The notes beneath the pieces are model-generated. The model was not told where the DNA came from, made no database searches, and saw only the letters and a list, made by a program, of their open reading frames with translations. Source: Pedobacter ginsengisoli (GTDB taxonomy: Bacteria; Bacteroidota; Bacteroidia; Sphingobacteriales; Sphingobacteriaceae). Taken from it: a DNA stretch of 64,000 bases. Positions 36,961-45,603 of the stretch are shown in pieces (the first letter of the stretch is position 1; every line of letters begins with the position of its first letter). The stretch spans positions 1,488,001-1,552,000 of the forward strand of contig NZ_CP024091.1 of assembly GCF_002736205.1 (NCBI RefSeq). Reading direction: 5' to 3'. A program made the position numbers and the translations under genes.

Positions 36961-38213
36961 GAAGAAGGAAATTTATAGAAGCCCTGTCATTTGCCGGAAT
37001 AGCTGGTGCAGTTAAACCAAGTCAGCTTTTAGCAGCAGAACAGCACGCTGAAAGCTTAAGTTTATACAAGAACGACAGGCAATACTGGTATGAACTTTTA
37101 CATAAAATTGCTAATCCTGTGGTATCCAATCTGGCTAAGGGCACATTGAAAAAAAATATGCCACTTGAAAAATCAGCTACTTTTGATTCCAGATCATTAA
37201 GTGTGACCTATCTTGAAGCGGTAGGTCGCACTTATGCGGGAATTGCACCCTGGATTGCTTTGCCCAATGATAATAGCAGGGAAGGTATAATGAGAAAGGG
37301 ATTGAAAGAAGATGCGATTACTGGCTTAAATAAATGTTTTGATCCTGCCGGTGCTGATCTTTTAAACTTCTCAAAGGATTATCAACCAATTGTAGATTCG
37401 GCATACCTGGCTCAAGCCTTTTTAAGGGCACCTGTAGCTTTATGGCAACCTTTGGATTCTTTAACCAAACAAAGAATTATAGCCTCGTTTAAATCGTTAA
37501 GGAACAGGAAGCCATTTAATAGCAACTGGTTATTGTTTGGTTCTATTACAGAGGCATTTTTACTGTCTATTGGAGAGGAGTATGACAACGGCAGATTGAT
37601 GCATGGGGTAAAGAGTTTGAATGATTGGTATAAAGGTGATGGTTGGTATGGTGATGGGCCAAATTTGGCTTTTGATTACTATAATTCTTTTGTAATACAC
37701 CCAATGATGGTTGATACGCTACGGGTTTTGGTTGATCATAAACTGGAAGAAGAGAAAACTTACGATGTTGCACTAATAAGAATGCAGCGTTATGCAGTTG
37801 GTCAGGAAAGAATGATTTCTCCGGAGGGAACATATCCACCTATTGGCCGCTCTATTACCTATAGAACCGGTGCTTTTCAGGCATTAAGCCAGGTTGCGCT
37901 AATGGAAAAGCTACCTGAAACTATCGCGCCAGCTCAGGTTAGGTGTGCTTTAACTAAGGTTAAAAAGAATATGTATAGCGTGCCAGGGACTTTTGATAAG
38001 AACAATTGGCTGAAACTGGGATTTTGCGGACACCAGCCCGAGATTGCAGATTATTATACATCTACAGGTAGTCTTTATATGGCTACACTATCATTTTTGC
38101 CGTTGGGATTACCTGCAACAAATTTGTTCTGGACTCAAGAGCCTGTTGACTGGACTGCAAAAAAAGCCTGGAGCGGACAATCGTTCCAAAAGGACTACCA
38201 TGTGGATTACTAA
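36957..38213 (+). CDS. DUF2264 family protein
   Basis: A 418-residue protein with a twin-arginine-like N-terminus (MRRRKFIEALSFAGIAGA), suggesting export of a folded protein. The body is an (alpha/alpha)-toroid-like helical protein matching DUF2264: DRQYWYELLHKIANPVV, GRTYAGIAPWIAL, WLLFGSITEAFLLSIGEEYD and GDGWYGDGPNLAFDYYNSFV. DUF2264 proteins are found in glycan utilisation loci and probably act on unsaturated or acidic sugars; activity here is unknown. Translationally coupled to GH29 by a 4-base overlap. Convergent with the universal stress gene, with overlapping stops at 38210-38213. Confidence 0.9.
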   Translation: MRRRKFIEALSFAGIAGAVKPSQLLAAEQHAESLSLYKNDRQYWYELLHKIANPVVSNLAKGTLKKNMPLEKSATFDSRSLSVTYLEAVGRTYAGIAPWIALPNDNSREGIMRKGLKEDAITGLNKCFDPAGADLLNFSKDYQPIVDSAYLAQAFLRAPVALWQPLDSLTKQRIIASFKSLRNRKPFNSNWLLFGSITEAFLLSIGEEYDNGRLMHGVKSLNDWYKGDGWYGDGPNLAFDYYNSFVIHPMMVDTLRVLVDHKLEEEKTYDVALIRMQRYAVGQERMISPEGTYPPIGRSITYRTGAFQALSQVALMEKLPETIAPAQVRCALTKVKKNMYSVPGTFDKNNWLKLGFCGHQPEIADYYTSTGSLYMATLSFLPLGLPATNLFWTQEPVDWTAKKAWSGQSFQKDYHVDY

Positions 38214-39058
38214 TGGGTTTTCTGATGGATTTCTTTTAATATTAACAAAGGTAATTGTGTGCTTAAGGCCAGTTTTCTGGTCATGCTTTTATGAAAAAGC
38301 CCCTCAAAGAATCCATAGGATCTTGCAACTATTATTACTATGCCGGATTGATGCTGTTTGGCAAAGTCCATTATCCCTAATGCAATATCCGGATTATCAG
38401 TATAGTGATACTCGGAAGTTTCATTATCCCATAACTTGTGCAAGTTGTATTGTTCAGTGATGCTATCGGGATTAAAATGGGTTGATTCATTGTGATCAAC
38501 ATTTAATAGAAGAAGTTTAGCGCTTAAAGCATGGACAAAAGATTTTATGGTATCTACGGGGCTGCTTTCACTTACCTCTTTTAAGTCGCAGCTTAATACT
38601 ACGTTTTTTATAGTTGTATAATTGGATTCGTTAGGAATAACCAGAACGGGTACAGTCAGATTTTTGGAGATGCTTATTGTATTGCTGCCAATTAGTGCAG
38701 TAAGTCCTCTACTTTTTCCGGTTATACCGATTACTACAAAGGGATCTGCATATTGCTCTGATAGCTCTTGCAGACCCATTATTAAAGGATTATCGTTCGC
38801 ATGAATTTCAAAGGAGGCATCTGAGGCACATAAATCTAAAATTGCTGCTTGTAAATTATGAAGAGAGCTGATGCACTTTTCGTGTAGCGCATGAGCATCC
38901 CTATTTTCAGGGAAAGGAATCTCAGTAGCAGTAGGCAACTCATATGAATGATACAATACGATTTGCTTTGCATTAAGTTGTGTACTTAATGATGCCGCAT
39001 ACCTTGCTGCATTTAATGCAGATGCAGAAAAATCAGTTGCAATGATGATGGTTTTCAT
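38210..39058 (-). CDS. Tandem universal stress protein
   Basis: A 282-residue cytoplasmic protein made of two Usp domains. Domain 1 begins MKTIIIATDFSASALNAARY and has the nucleotide-loop GxxGxxxxxxxxxGS/T-like segment GITGKSRGLTALIGSNTISI with LTVPVLVIP. Domain 2 begins near residue 145 (TTIKNVVLSCDL) and ends with the matching ALSTQLPLLIL, but its nucleotide loop is poorly kept. Usp proteins respond to starvation or energy stress. It ends inside the last codons of the DUF2264 gene and is divergent from the capsule operon. Confidence 0.9.
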   Translation of the reverse strand: MKTIIIATDFSASALNAARYAASLSTQLNAKQIVLYHSYELPTATEIPFPENRDAHALHEKCISSLHNLQAAILDLCASDASFEIHANDNPLIMGLQELSEQYADPFVVIGITGKSRGLTALIGSNTISISKNLTVPVLVIPNESNYTTIKNVVLSCDLKEVSESSPVDTIKSFVHALSAKLLLLNVDHNESTHFNPDSITEQYNLHKLWDNETSEYHYTDNPDIALGIMDFAKQHQSGIVIIVARSYGFFEGLFHKSMTRKLALSTQLPLLILKEIHQKTH

Positions 39059-39126
39059 AGATCCGCTCTTGATTTCTCCTTTTTTAACAAATATTACCTG
39101 CTAAATGTTTTGGTTTTCAAAAAATC

Positions 39127-39221
39127 CAGACTGTGTAATTACTCAGTCTGTGAGAAACTTATACCTACTTTTTGTGAATAATATTTCACAGGTCTGTGAA
39201 ATAAACTGTGAAATATTTACA
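39127..39221. promoter_or_regulatory. Cluster of TGTGAA repeats upstream of the capsule operon
   Basis: A palindrome TGTGAATAATATTTCACA (39173-39190) is followed by two direct TGTGAAATA copies (39195-39203 and 39207-39215); the second extends into the near-palindrome TGTGAAATATTTACA (39207-39221). A further TCTGTGAGAAA is at 39147-39157, and a hairpin CAGACTG/CAGTCTG spans 39127-39150. The cluster lies between the divergent stress and capsule genes, 110-200 bases before the capsule start. It looks like a multi-site operator; the protein that binds is unknown. Confidence 0.5.
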
Positions 39222-39330
39222 AAATGGTTTACAACCAGTTAAAGTATGGTTCATGAATTATAATAAGTCTGTAAATTCATATCATAGTATTTAATCAAAC
39301 ATTTATTGTGTTTAATTTAAATTATATTTT

Positions 39331-40095
39331 ATGAATCTAAGATGCCTCTTATGTTACTTAATGTTAATAATATTAAGTAGCTGTTCCCGCCAAAGGAATT
39401 TGGTCTATTTCAGCGATCTGAAAGGAACGAATGAAATTAGTTCACAAGTTTTGGAAGCCGGGGAGCCTACCATTCTTGAGAATGATGTATTAGGTATTAC
39501 CGTTAACAGTACCAGCCCCGAATCAAATATTTTGTTTGCCCCTGTTCCAGGCAGTCCAACTATGGGTGGAATGTATGAAAGAGAAGGATATAGAGTAAAT
39601 AAACAAGGTTATGTAAAGTTTCCGGTTATTGGACAAATTAAACTACAGGGTTTAACAGTAGGCCAGGCACAGGCACTTATGGAATCGGAACTTAATAAGT
39701 ATGTGAAGAATGCCATTGTAAATATCAAGTTTATGAACTTTAAGGTTACAGTAATAGGCGAGGTTAACCACCCATCGACCTTTACGGTAACCAGTGAAAA
39801 AATAAATCTGCTTGAAGCATTAGGATTGGCTGGTGATATGACGCCATACGGTAAAAGAGAGAATGTTTTACTTATAAGAGAAGTGGATGGGCAGAGGAGA
39901 ATGGAACGCGTAAACCTTAATAGTAAAGATGTACTTAGTTCGCCATATTTCTATTTGAAACAGAATGACGTAATCTACGTAGAACCTGATAAAGCAAAGT
40001 CAGTTGAGGTAAGTAATAATAATAGGCTAATGCCTTTGATAGTTGCAGCCATATCTGCTGTTGCTGTTTTGGCTACAACTTTTTTGAATAAGTAA
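39331..40095 (+). CDS. Polysaccharide export outer membrane lipoprotein (Wza-like)
   Basis: A 254-residue lipoprotein with lipobox IILSSC at the start, then a Poly_export domain (YRVNKQGYVKFPVIGQIKLQ, LTVGQAQALMESELNKYV) and a SLBB-type domain (KVTVIGEVNHPSTFTVTSEK, LLEALGLAGDM). A C-terminal hydrophobic helix (LMPLIVAAISAVAVLATTF) matches the Bacteroidota form. It should make the outer-membrane pore for capsule or exopolysaccharide export. First gene of the capsule operon, 29 bases ahead of the tyrosine kinase. Confidence 0.93.
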   Translation: MNLRCLLCYLMLIILSSCSRQRNLVYFSDLKGTNEISSQVLEAGEPTILENDVLGITVNSTSPESNILFAPVPGSPTMGGMYEREGYRVNKQGYVKFPVIGQIKLQGLTVGQAQALMESELNKYVKNAIVNIKFMNFKVTVIGEVNHPSTFTVTSEKINLLEALGLAGDMTPYGKRENVLLIREVDGQRRMERVNLNSKDVLSSPYFYLKQNDVIYVEPDKAKSVEVSNNNRLMPLIVAAISAVAVLATTFLNK

Positions 40096-40124
40096 GGCAG
40101 TGTTAATCTTTTAAACTTAAAGAG

Positions 40125-42419
40125 ATGGCTTTTAATAAACAAACTCCGATAAACAGCCCTGATTTGAAGGTGCAGATTATGAAATATGCTAAGTATTGGT
40201 ATTTCTTTGGGCTTGCATTGCTTTTAGGCCTTGGCGGTGCATGGCTGTATCTTCAGGCTACTGTAGCTAAATATAAGGTAACCAGTACTTTGCTTGTTCA
40301 GGATGATTCAAAAGGCGATGGTTTGTTGAAAGGAACTGCTTTTAGTGATCTGAATATGTTTAAGACTGCTAAAACTGTTGATGACGAGATGGAGGTTATG
40401 AGGTCAAGGGATTTGATTTTTAAGGTATTGACTGATCTTAAAATGAATGTACGCTATCATTACAAGCTTCCATTGAAAATGAAGGAACTATACGGAAGCA
40501 ATTTGCCGATGGAAGTGCTTGTTGAAAAAATTGCTGATAAAGCACATACCTTAAAACTTACTTTGAAACCTATTAATAATGATCAGTTTATTTTAGGTGA
40601 AGAAGGTAAACAAACAATTTACCGTTTTGGTAATAAAATTACACGCCCTCAATTCAGTATTGTGGTTGAAAAAGGGCCTGCATTTGACGCTACTGGTAAG
40701 ACAGTGCACTTCGGCTTTGTAGATCTATACCAGTTGGCTCAGGCTTACAGCACTAGTGGCTTGGTTATACTACCTGTTGTTAAAGATGCAAATACTGTTT
40801 CGTTAAGTGTTATGGATGCCATACCACAACGCGGTGTGGATCTGTTGAATACATTGATTTACAGGTATAACCAGGAGAATGTGAGCAATAAGAATTTAAT
40901 GGCCTTAAACACTATTAAGTTTATTGATGGTAAATTGAAAATGCTGACCAGTAATTTATCTGGTGTTGAACAAGACGTAGAGAACTACAAAAGGAATAAT
41001 AGAATTACTGAATTAAGCGCTGATGCGCAGATGAACTTGCAGTCGTCGGGCAATTACAATGATCAGCTATCAACTAGTGAAGTACAATTGAGCCTTATTC
41101 AGTCTATAATTTCTTATCTGAAAAATGCTGATAGTGAGTTTGAATTGGTTCCCAGTACTCTTGGCTTAAAGGATCCGACTTTATTAAGCCTTACCGAGAA
41201 ATATAATGACCTGCAAATAGAAAGACAAAGACTGCTACGAAATAACAGTGTGAGTAATCCTTTGGTTATAAATCTTACTGAACAATTAACCAGTTTAAAA
41301 GCCAATCTGTTAGAGAACCTTAGTATGATAAGAAGGGGGTTAACTTTAGAGAAAAATAAGTTGAATAGTAAGTCTTCTCAGTTTGCTGCTAAATTAAACA
41401 GCGTGCCTGTAATTGAACGAGGATTGCTGGAAAGGAGCAGAGAACAAAGTGTTAAGACAACACTTTATCAGTATCTGCTTCAAAAAAGGGAGGAAACAGA
41501 GCTTTCGTTATCAGCCACTATACCTACATCTCAGATCATAGACAGACCGGCTTATAATCCGATTCCGGCAAAACCAAAAGTTCAAATGATCTATATGCTT
41601 GGGATGATGGCTGGATTATTTGTTCCGTTTTCGATAATCTATGTTAAAGATATATTGAATAATAAGGTTAAAGATATTTATGATATTGAATACATAGCTG
41701 TAAACGGAAAAATCCTTGGGGAGCTTAGTCATAAGGCAATTGGAGAATCTATTGTTGTGCATAAAGATAAAAGCACCACTATTTCTGAACTGTTCCGATA
41801 TATAAGATCGAATCTGCAGTTTATGAATACGAATAAGAACAATAAGGTTCTATTGGTAACATCTACCACAAAAGGTGAAGGCAAAACATTTTTTAGCATC
41901 AATCTGGGCATCACACTGTCGTTGGTTGAAAAGAAAGTCGCAATTCTGGAGTTTGATTTACGGAAACCAGATTTGTTGAACAACATGAATATGCAAATGA
42001 AACTGGGCTTATCTGATTACCTAAAATCGGAAAACGTGGTTATTGATGATATTTTGACAAAATCTCCTCAATCTGATAATTTGTATGTGATTGGCTGCGG
42101 AGAGATATCAGACAGTCCGGCAGAGATTCTGATGAGTCATAAATTGAAAATTCTATTCCATGAGCTTAGAAAACGGTTTGATTATATAATTGTAGACACT
42201 TCGCCGATTGGCCATGTAGCTGATGCATTTACATTGGCAGAATACGCAGATTCGAGTATTTACCTGGTTAGATACAATTATACCAACAAGGCTGATCTGG
42301 CAATATTTGAAGAGATATGCGAGAACCGGAGACTGGTAAATCCTATGGTTGTATTTAATGATGCTAAGAAAGAGAATAAGAATGCTTACCGCTATGGTGG
42401 TTACGCTTATCCTGGCTAG
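40125..42419 (+). CDS. Polysaccharide co-polymerase/tyrosine autokinase (Wzc-like)
   Basis: A 764-residue inner-membrane protein. Two membrane helices (about 24-44 and 488-507) bracket a Wzz domain and a GNVR-like coiled region. The cytoplasmic kinase has Walker A TTKGEGKT, Walker A' VAILEFDLRKPDLL and Walker B DYIIVDTSPIG. A terminal tyrosine cluster (AYRYGGYAYPG) is the autophosphorylation tail. It controls polymer length and couples polymerisation to export through the Wza-like partner. Full length for the family, no lesions. Confidence 0.95.
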   Translation: MAFNKQTPINSPDLKVQIMKYAKYWYFFGLALLLGLGGAWLYLQATVAKYKVTSTLLVQDDSKGDGLLKGTAFSDLNMFKTAKTVDDEMEVMRSRDLIFKVLTDLKMNVRYHYKLPLKMKELYGSNLPMEVLVEKIADKAHTLKLTLKPINNDQFILGEEGKQTIYRFGNKITRPQFSIVVEKGPAFDATGKTVHFGFVDLYQLAQAYSTSGLVILPVVKDANTVSLSVMDAIPQRGVDLLNTLIYRYNQENVSNKNLMALNTIKFIDGKLKMLTSNLSGVEQDVENYKRNNRITELSADAQMNLQSSGNYNDQLSTSEVQLSLIQSIISYLKNADSEFELVPSTLGLKDPTLLSLTEKYNDLQIERQRLLRNNSVSNPLVINLTEQLTSLKANLLENLSMIRRGLTLEKNKLNSKSSQFAAKLNSVPVIERGLLERSREQSVKTTLYQYLLQKREETELSLSATIPTSQIIDRPAYNPIPAKPKVQMIYMLGMMAGLFVPFSIIYVKDILNNKVKDIYDIEYIAVNGKILGELSHKAIGESIVVHKDKSTTISELFRYIRSNLQFMNTNKNNKVLLVTSTTKGEGKTFFSINLGITLSLVEKKVAILEFDLRKPDLLNNMNMQMKLGLSDYLKSENVVIDDILTKSPQSDNLYVIGCGEISDSPAEILMSHKLKILFHELRKRFDYIIVDTSPIGHVADAFTLAEYADSSIYLVRYNYTNKADLAIFEEICENRRLVNPMVVFNDAKKENKNAYRYGGYAYPG

Positions 42420-42603
42420 GAGCTAATAGGTACTAAAGTTTAGTGAGGGGGGATTAGGTGACAGATCGGTAAATAGAAGGCCGATATATTCAAAAAAATG
42501 GACGGTGCGGAACTGAATTTTTCTCTAAAACTACAAAATATCATGTAAGTGAGGTAGCGAAGCTATATCTGACCACTATCTAATTAATAATCTCAAACAA
42601 ATT
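42420..42603 (+). other. Intergenic leader before the UpxY-type gene
   Basis: 184 bases without a gene between the tyrosine kinase and the antiterminator. I see a G-run (GAGGGGGGATTAGG) near the start and no clear hairpin terminator. It could hold an internal promoter or an antitermination recognition site. Confidence 0.25.
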
Positions 42604-43131
42604 ATGGAAAATCTGCCAACTATCAGAACCAACATGCCACGCAGATGGTATGTGATCTACACCCGCCCAAGATGGGAGAAAAAAGTGGATGAATTACTTA
42701 AACTACAGGGAATTACCAGTTACTGCCCTACAAGGAAGGTAAAGAATCAGTGGGCAGACAGAGTTAAAGAAGTAGAGCTTCCAATATTTAACTCGTATGT
42801 TTTTGTATTCATTAATCCTAGAGAAGAGCTTAAAGTGAGGGTAACTTTGGGGGTATTGAACTTTGTTTATTACATGGGAAAACCGGCACAGGTAAGGGAT
42901 AGTGTTATAGAAGATATTAAGCATTGCCTTGAGGTATTTCCTGATACTGAGGTGTTGGCAATGCAATATTTAGAAGTTGGCGACAGAGTTAAAATAAAAG
43001 AGGGCTTGATGAATTTGAAAGAAGGCAAAGTGGTTAAAATTCAGGAAAGAACTGTGATTGTGGTAATAGACACCCTGAATTGTGTTTTGACTACTAAAGT
43101 AGCTATCAATAGTCTGGAACTGATTAACTAA
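42604..43131 (+). CDS. UpxY-type NusG-like transcription antiterminator
   Basis: A 175-residue protein. NusG N-terminal domain at about 12-105 (RRWYVIYTRPRWEKKVDELL, ELPIFNSYVFVFINPREELK) and a KOW domain near 120-165 (EVGDRVKIKEGLMNLKEGKV). NusG paralogues of the UpxY family bind RNA polymerase and prevent early termination in long capsule operons. In Bacteroides they are usually the first gene of the locus; here the wza- and wzc-like genes come first. ATG at 42604 is used, though Met11 is also possible. Confidence 0.92.
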   Translation: MENLPTIRTNMPRRWYVIYTRPRWEKKVDELLKLQGITSYCPTRKVKNQWADRVKEVELPIFNSYVFVFINPREELKVRVTLGVLNFVYYMGKPAQVRDSVIEDIKHCLEVFPDTEVLAMQYLEVGDRVKIKEGLMNLKEGKVVKIQERTVIVVIDTLNCVLTTKVAINSLELIN

Positions 43132-43149
43132 GACAAACTTTATAGAATT

Positions 43150-44151
43150 ATGGTACGCTTAAAAGAACTGGATGTTTTAAGGGGAATTGCTGCACTTAAT
43201 GTAGTTGTATTTCATTATACATCTAAGTTCAGAATAAATTTTGGCCATAATTATCCTTCAAAATTTGATTGGGACATTGGTCGTTATGGAGTTGAGCTGT
43301 TTTTTATGATCAGCGGCTTTGTAATCTTTATGTCGCTTCAGGGAAAAACTTCGTTGGAAGATTTTGCTTATAAAAGGTTCTCACGACTGTATCCGACTTA
43401 TTGGATTTGTGTGTTTATTACATTTCTAATCGTAAATATTTCGCAGGATCCTAAAATGGAGCCAAATAGCATCTCGATTCTGTTGATGAATATGAGCATG
43501 ATACAAGGCGTTTTTGGGATAAAGAATGTAGATGGGGCATATTGGTCGTTGATACCTGAATTGTTTTTCTATGCTTTTATGGGTGGGCTGTTTCAGCTCA
43601 AAATGTTAGGCAAAGTAAGGACAATAGCGGTGATATGGTTAACATTAATGATTAGCAATAGTTTGTTTAAACTGCCTTTTGGAGCCTATTTGCTGAATTT
43701 ACAATATGGGATGTTTTTTTTGGCCGGAATTCTTTTTTACAGAATTAAATTTAATGAAGGCGATTGGCGTGAACACATTTTAATAGGTTTTTGCTTTTTG
43801 GCTGGAGTAATAGAGAATCCGACTTTGATTTGCCTTGGTGTATTCTTTACAATATTTTGTCTGTTTTATCTATTTGTTTACGATAAGCTTAAGGTATTTG
43901 CGTGGAAGCCCTTTGTATTTCTTGGCTATATTTCTTACCCGCTCTATCTGCTGCATCAAAACATTGGTTTTGTGCTGATGAGAAAAATAGGAAAATACAT
44001 ACCTAATGAATTTCTGGTTATTCTTATAGGGATTGTTTGTATGATAACTGTGGCATGGCTGGTAACACGGTTTTTGGAAAAACCAATACTTCATTTTTTA
44101 AGGAACTACAGGTTTAGTAAACCCCGTTATTCGGGTTCCTTTCAGAAATAA
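43150..44151 (+). CDS. Membrane acyltransferase (acyltransferase 3 family)
   Basis: A 333-residue polytopic protein with about ten helices. The family signature is at the N-terminus: LKELDVLRGIAALNVVVFHY with the Arg and catalytic His, then GRYGVELFFMISGFVIFMSL. A second typical block is ISYPLYLLHQNIGFVL. Such enzymes transfer acetyl or other short acyl groups from the cytoplasm to sugars on the periplasmic side, so it probably decorates the capsule unit. It starts 18 bases after the antiterminator. Confidence 0.9.
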   Translation: MVRLKELDVLRGIAALNVVVFHYTSKFRINFGHNYPSKFDWDIGRYGVELFFMISGFVIFMSLQGKTSLEDFAYKRFSRLYPTYWICVFITFLIVNISQDPKMEPNSISILLMNMSMIQGVFGIKNVDGAYWSLIPELFFYAFMGGLFQLKMLGKVRTIAVIWLTLMISNSLFKLPFGAYLLNLQYGMFFLAGILFYRIKFNEGDWREHILIGFCFLAGVIENPTLICLGVFFTIFCLFYLFVYDKLKVFAWKPFVFLGYISYPLYLLHQNIGFVLMRKIGKYIPNEFLVILIGIVCMITVAWLVTRFLEKPILHFLRNYRFSKPRYSGSFQK

Positions 44152-44160
44152 ATCATTTAG

Positions 44161-45603
44161 ATGTCTTTACGGAAGAAAACAATTTCAGGGTTGATCTGGA
44201 ATTTTACGCAGCAGTTTAGTGTGCAGCTAATTGGCTTTTGCATTACAATTATTCTGGCCAGGATTTTACTTCCGGCAGAATTTGGCCTCATAGCAATGTT
44301 AGCTGTATTTATTGCAGTAGGTAACTCTCTTTTAGAAAGTGGCTTGGCGTCATCGTTAATAAGATCATCGGATCTTGGACAGGATGACTATTCAACGGTT
44401 TTCTTTTTTAATCTGGGTGGGAGCGTTGTTTTATATGGCATTATTTACCTCTTTGCGCCTTTGATATCATCATTTTATCATCAGGACGTACTTACGTTGA
44501 TTCTTAGGGTTTATGCGCTGGATTTTATTATAAATGCTTTTTATGGTGTGCAGAATGCACGGTTAACAAAGGAGATGAATTTTAAAATTCAAATGAAAAT
44601 TCAGATTCCAGCGGTATTGATAGGAGGGTTGTTAGGTGTTTTTTTAGCATGGCAAGGCTATGGCGTGTGGAGTTTGGTTTGGATGGGTTTGTTTCAGTCT
44701 TTTTTATCAACCGTAATGCACTGGATTTATTCTGGTTGGGTACCCAGTTTAGTGTTTAATAAAGAATGTTTTAAGAAGCACTTTTATTTTGGTTATAAAA
44801 TGACCCTGACAGGGCTACTTGATATTCTTTACAAAAATATATATGTATTAATTATTGGTAAGTTTTATTCTGCCACGCAACTGGGATTTTACTCGCGGGC
44901 TGATTCGGTTAGTCAATTACCAATTGCAAACATATCGGCAGTAATAAATAAAGTAACCTATCCGATGTTCGCCTCGATATCTGATGATGATGTGAGACTA
45001 AAAGGGGTGTATAAAAGATTAATGCAACAGGTTATTTTCTGGAATGCCCCGATTTTGATTTTTCTGGCAGTAGTAGCTGAACCATTGTTCAGGTTTCTGC
45101 TAACCAGCAAATGGGTGCCGGCAGTTCCCTATTTTCAAATCCTATGTCTGGCGGGTGTTATGTACCCATTACATTCATATAATTTAAATATTTTAAAAGT
45201 AAAAGGCAGGAGTGATCTTATCCTGAAACTTGAGTTTATAAAAAAATCGATTTGTGTAGTTGGCATATTGTGCGTGTTCCCATTTGGAATTTATGGACTG
45301 CTGTATTTTCAGCTCTTGTTCAATTTTCTGGGTTATTATATTAACTCAATTTATAGCGGACAACTTATCAATTACCCGATTCGTGAACAGATTGGTGACA
45401 TTGTTCCAATCATTGCTACATCTGTATTTGCAGGGATATTATGCTTTCTTGCTGATATGCTGTGTTTCAGCTCACTTCAGCTATTAGATATTACCAGAAT
45501 TATAATAGATGGTCTGTTTTTCTCATTGATTTACCTGGCCAGCAGTTCAATTTTAAAGCTTGCACCAATTCATGATTTTAAACAATTAATCCTAAAGAGA
45601 TGA
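44161..45603 (+). CDS. Oligosaccharide flippase (Wzx-like, MOP superfamily)
   Basis: A 480-residue protein with 12-14 hydrophobic helices. The N-terminal RKKTISGLIWNFTQQFSVQL and FCITIILARILLPAEFGLIA fit the polysaccharide biosynthesis (PST/MviN-like) transporters, and QLGFYSRADSVSQLPIANIS is the central family block. It should flip the lipid-linked repeat unit across the inner membrane. Its stop overlaps the next start by 4 bases. Confidence 0.9.
   Translation: MSLRKKTISGLIWNFTQQFSVQLIGFCITIILARILLPAEFGLIAMLAVFIAVGNSLLESGLASSLIRSSDLGQDDYSTVFFFNLGGSVVLYGIIYLFAPLISSFYHQDVLTLILRVYALDFIINAFYGVQNARLTKEMNFKIQMKIQIPAVLIGGLLGVFLAWQGYGVWSLVWMGLFQSFLSTVMHWIYSGWVPSLVFNKECFKKHFYFGYKMTLTGLLDILYKNIYVLIIGKFYSATQLGFYSRADSVSQLPIANISAVINKVTYPMFASISDDDVRLKGVYKRLMQQVIFWNAPILIFLAVVAEPLFRFLLTSKWVPAVPYFQILCLAGVMYPLHSYNLNILKVKGRSDLILKLEFIKKSICVVGILCVFPFGIYGLLYFQLLFNFLGYYINSIYSGQLINYPIREQIGDIVPIIATSVFAGILCFLADMLCFSSLQLLDITRIIIDGLFFSLIYLASSSILKLAPIHDFKQLILKR

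Noticed and set aside
39173..39190. Classical CRP site
   Set aside because: The spacing between TGTGA and TCACA is 8 and not the 6 of the E. coli CRP consensus, so I report it only as a TGTGAA palindrome of unknown binder.
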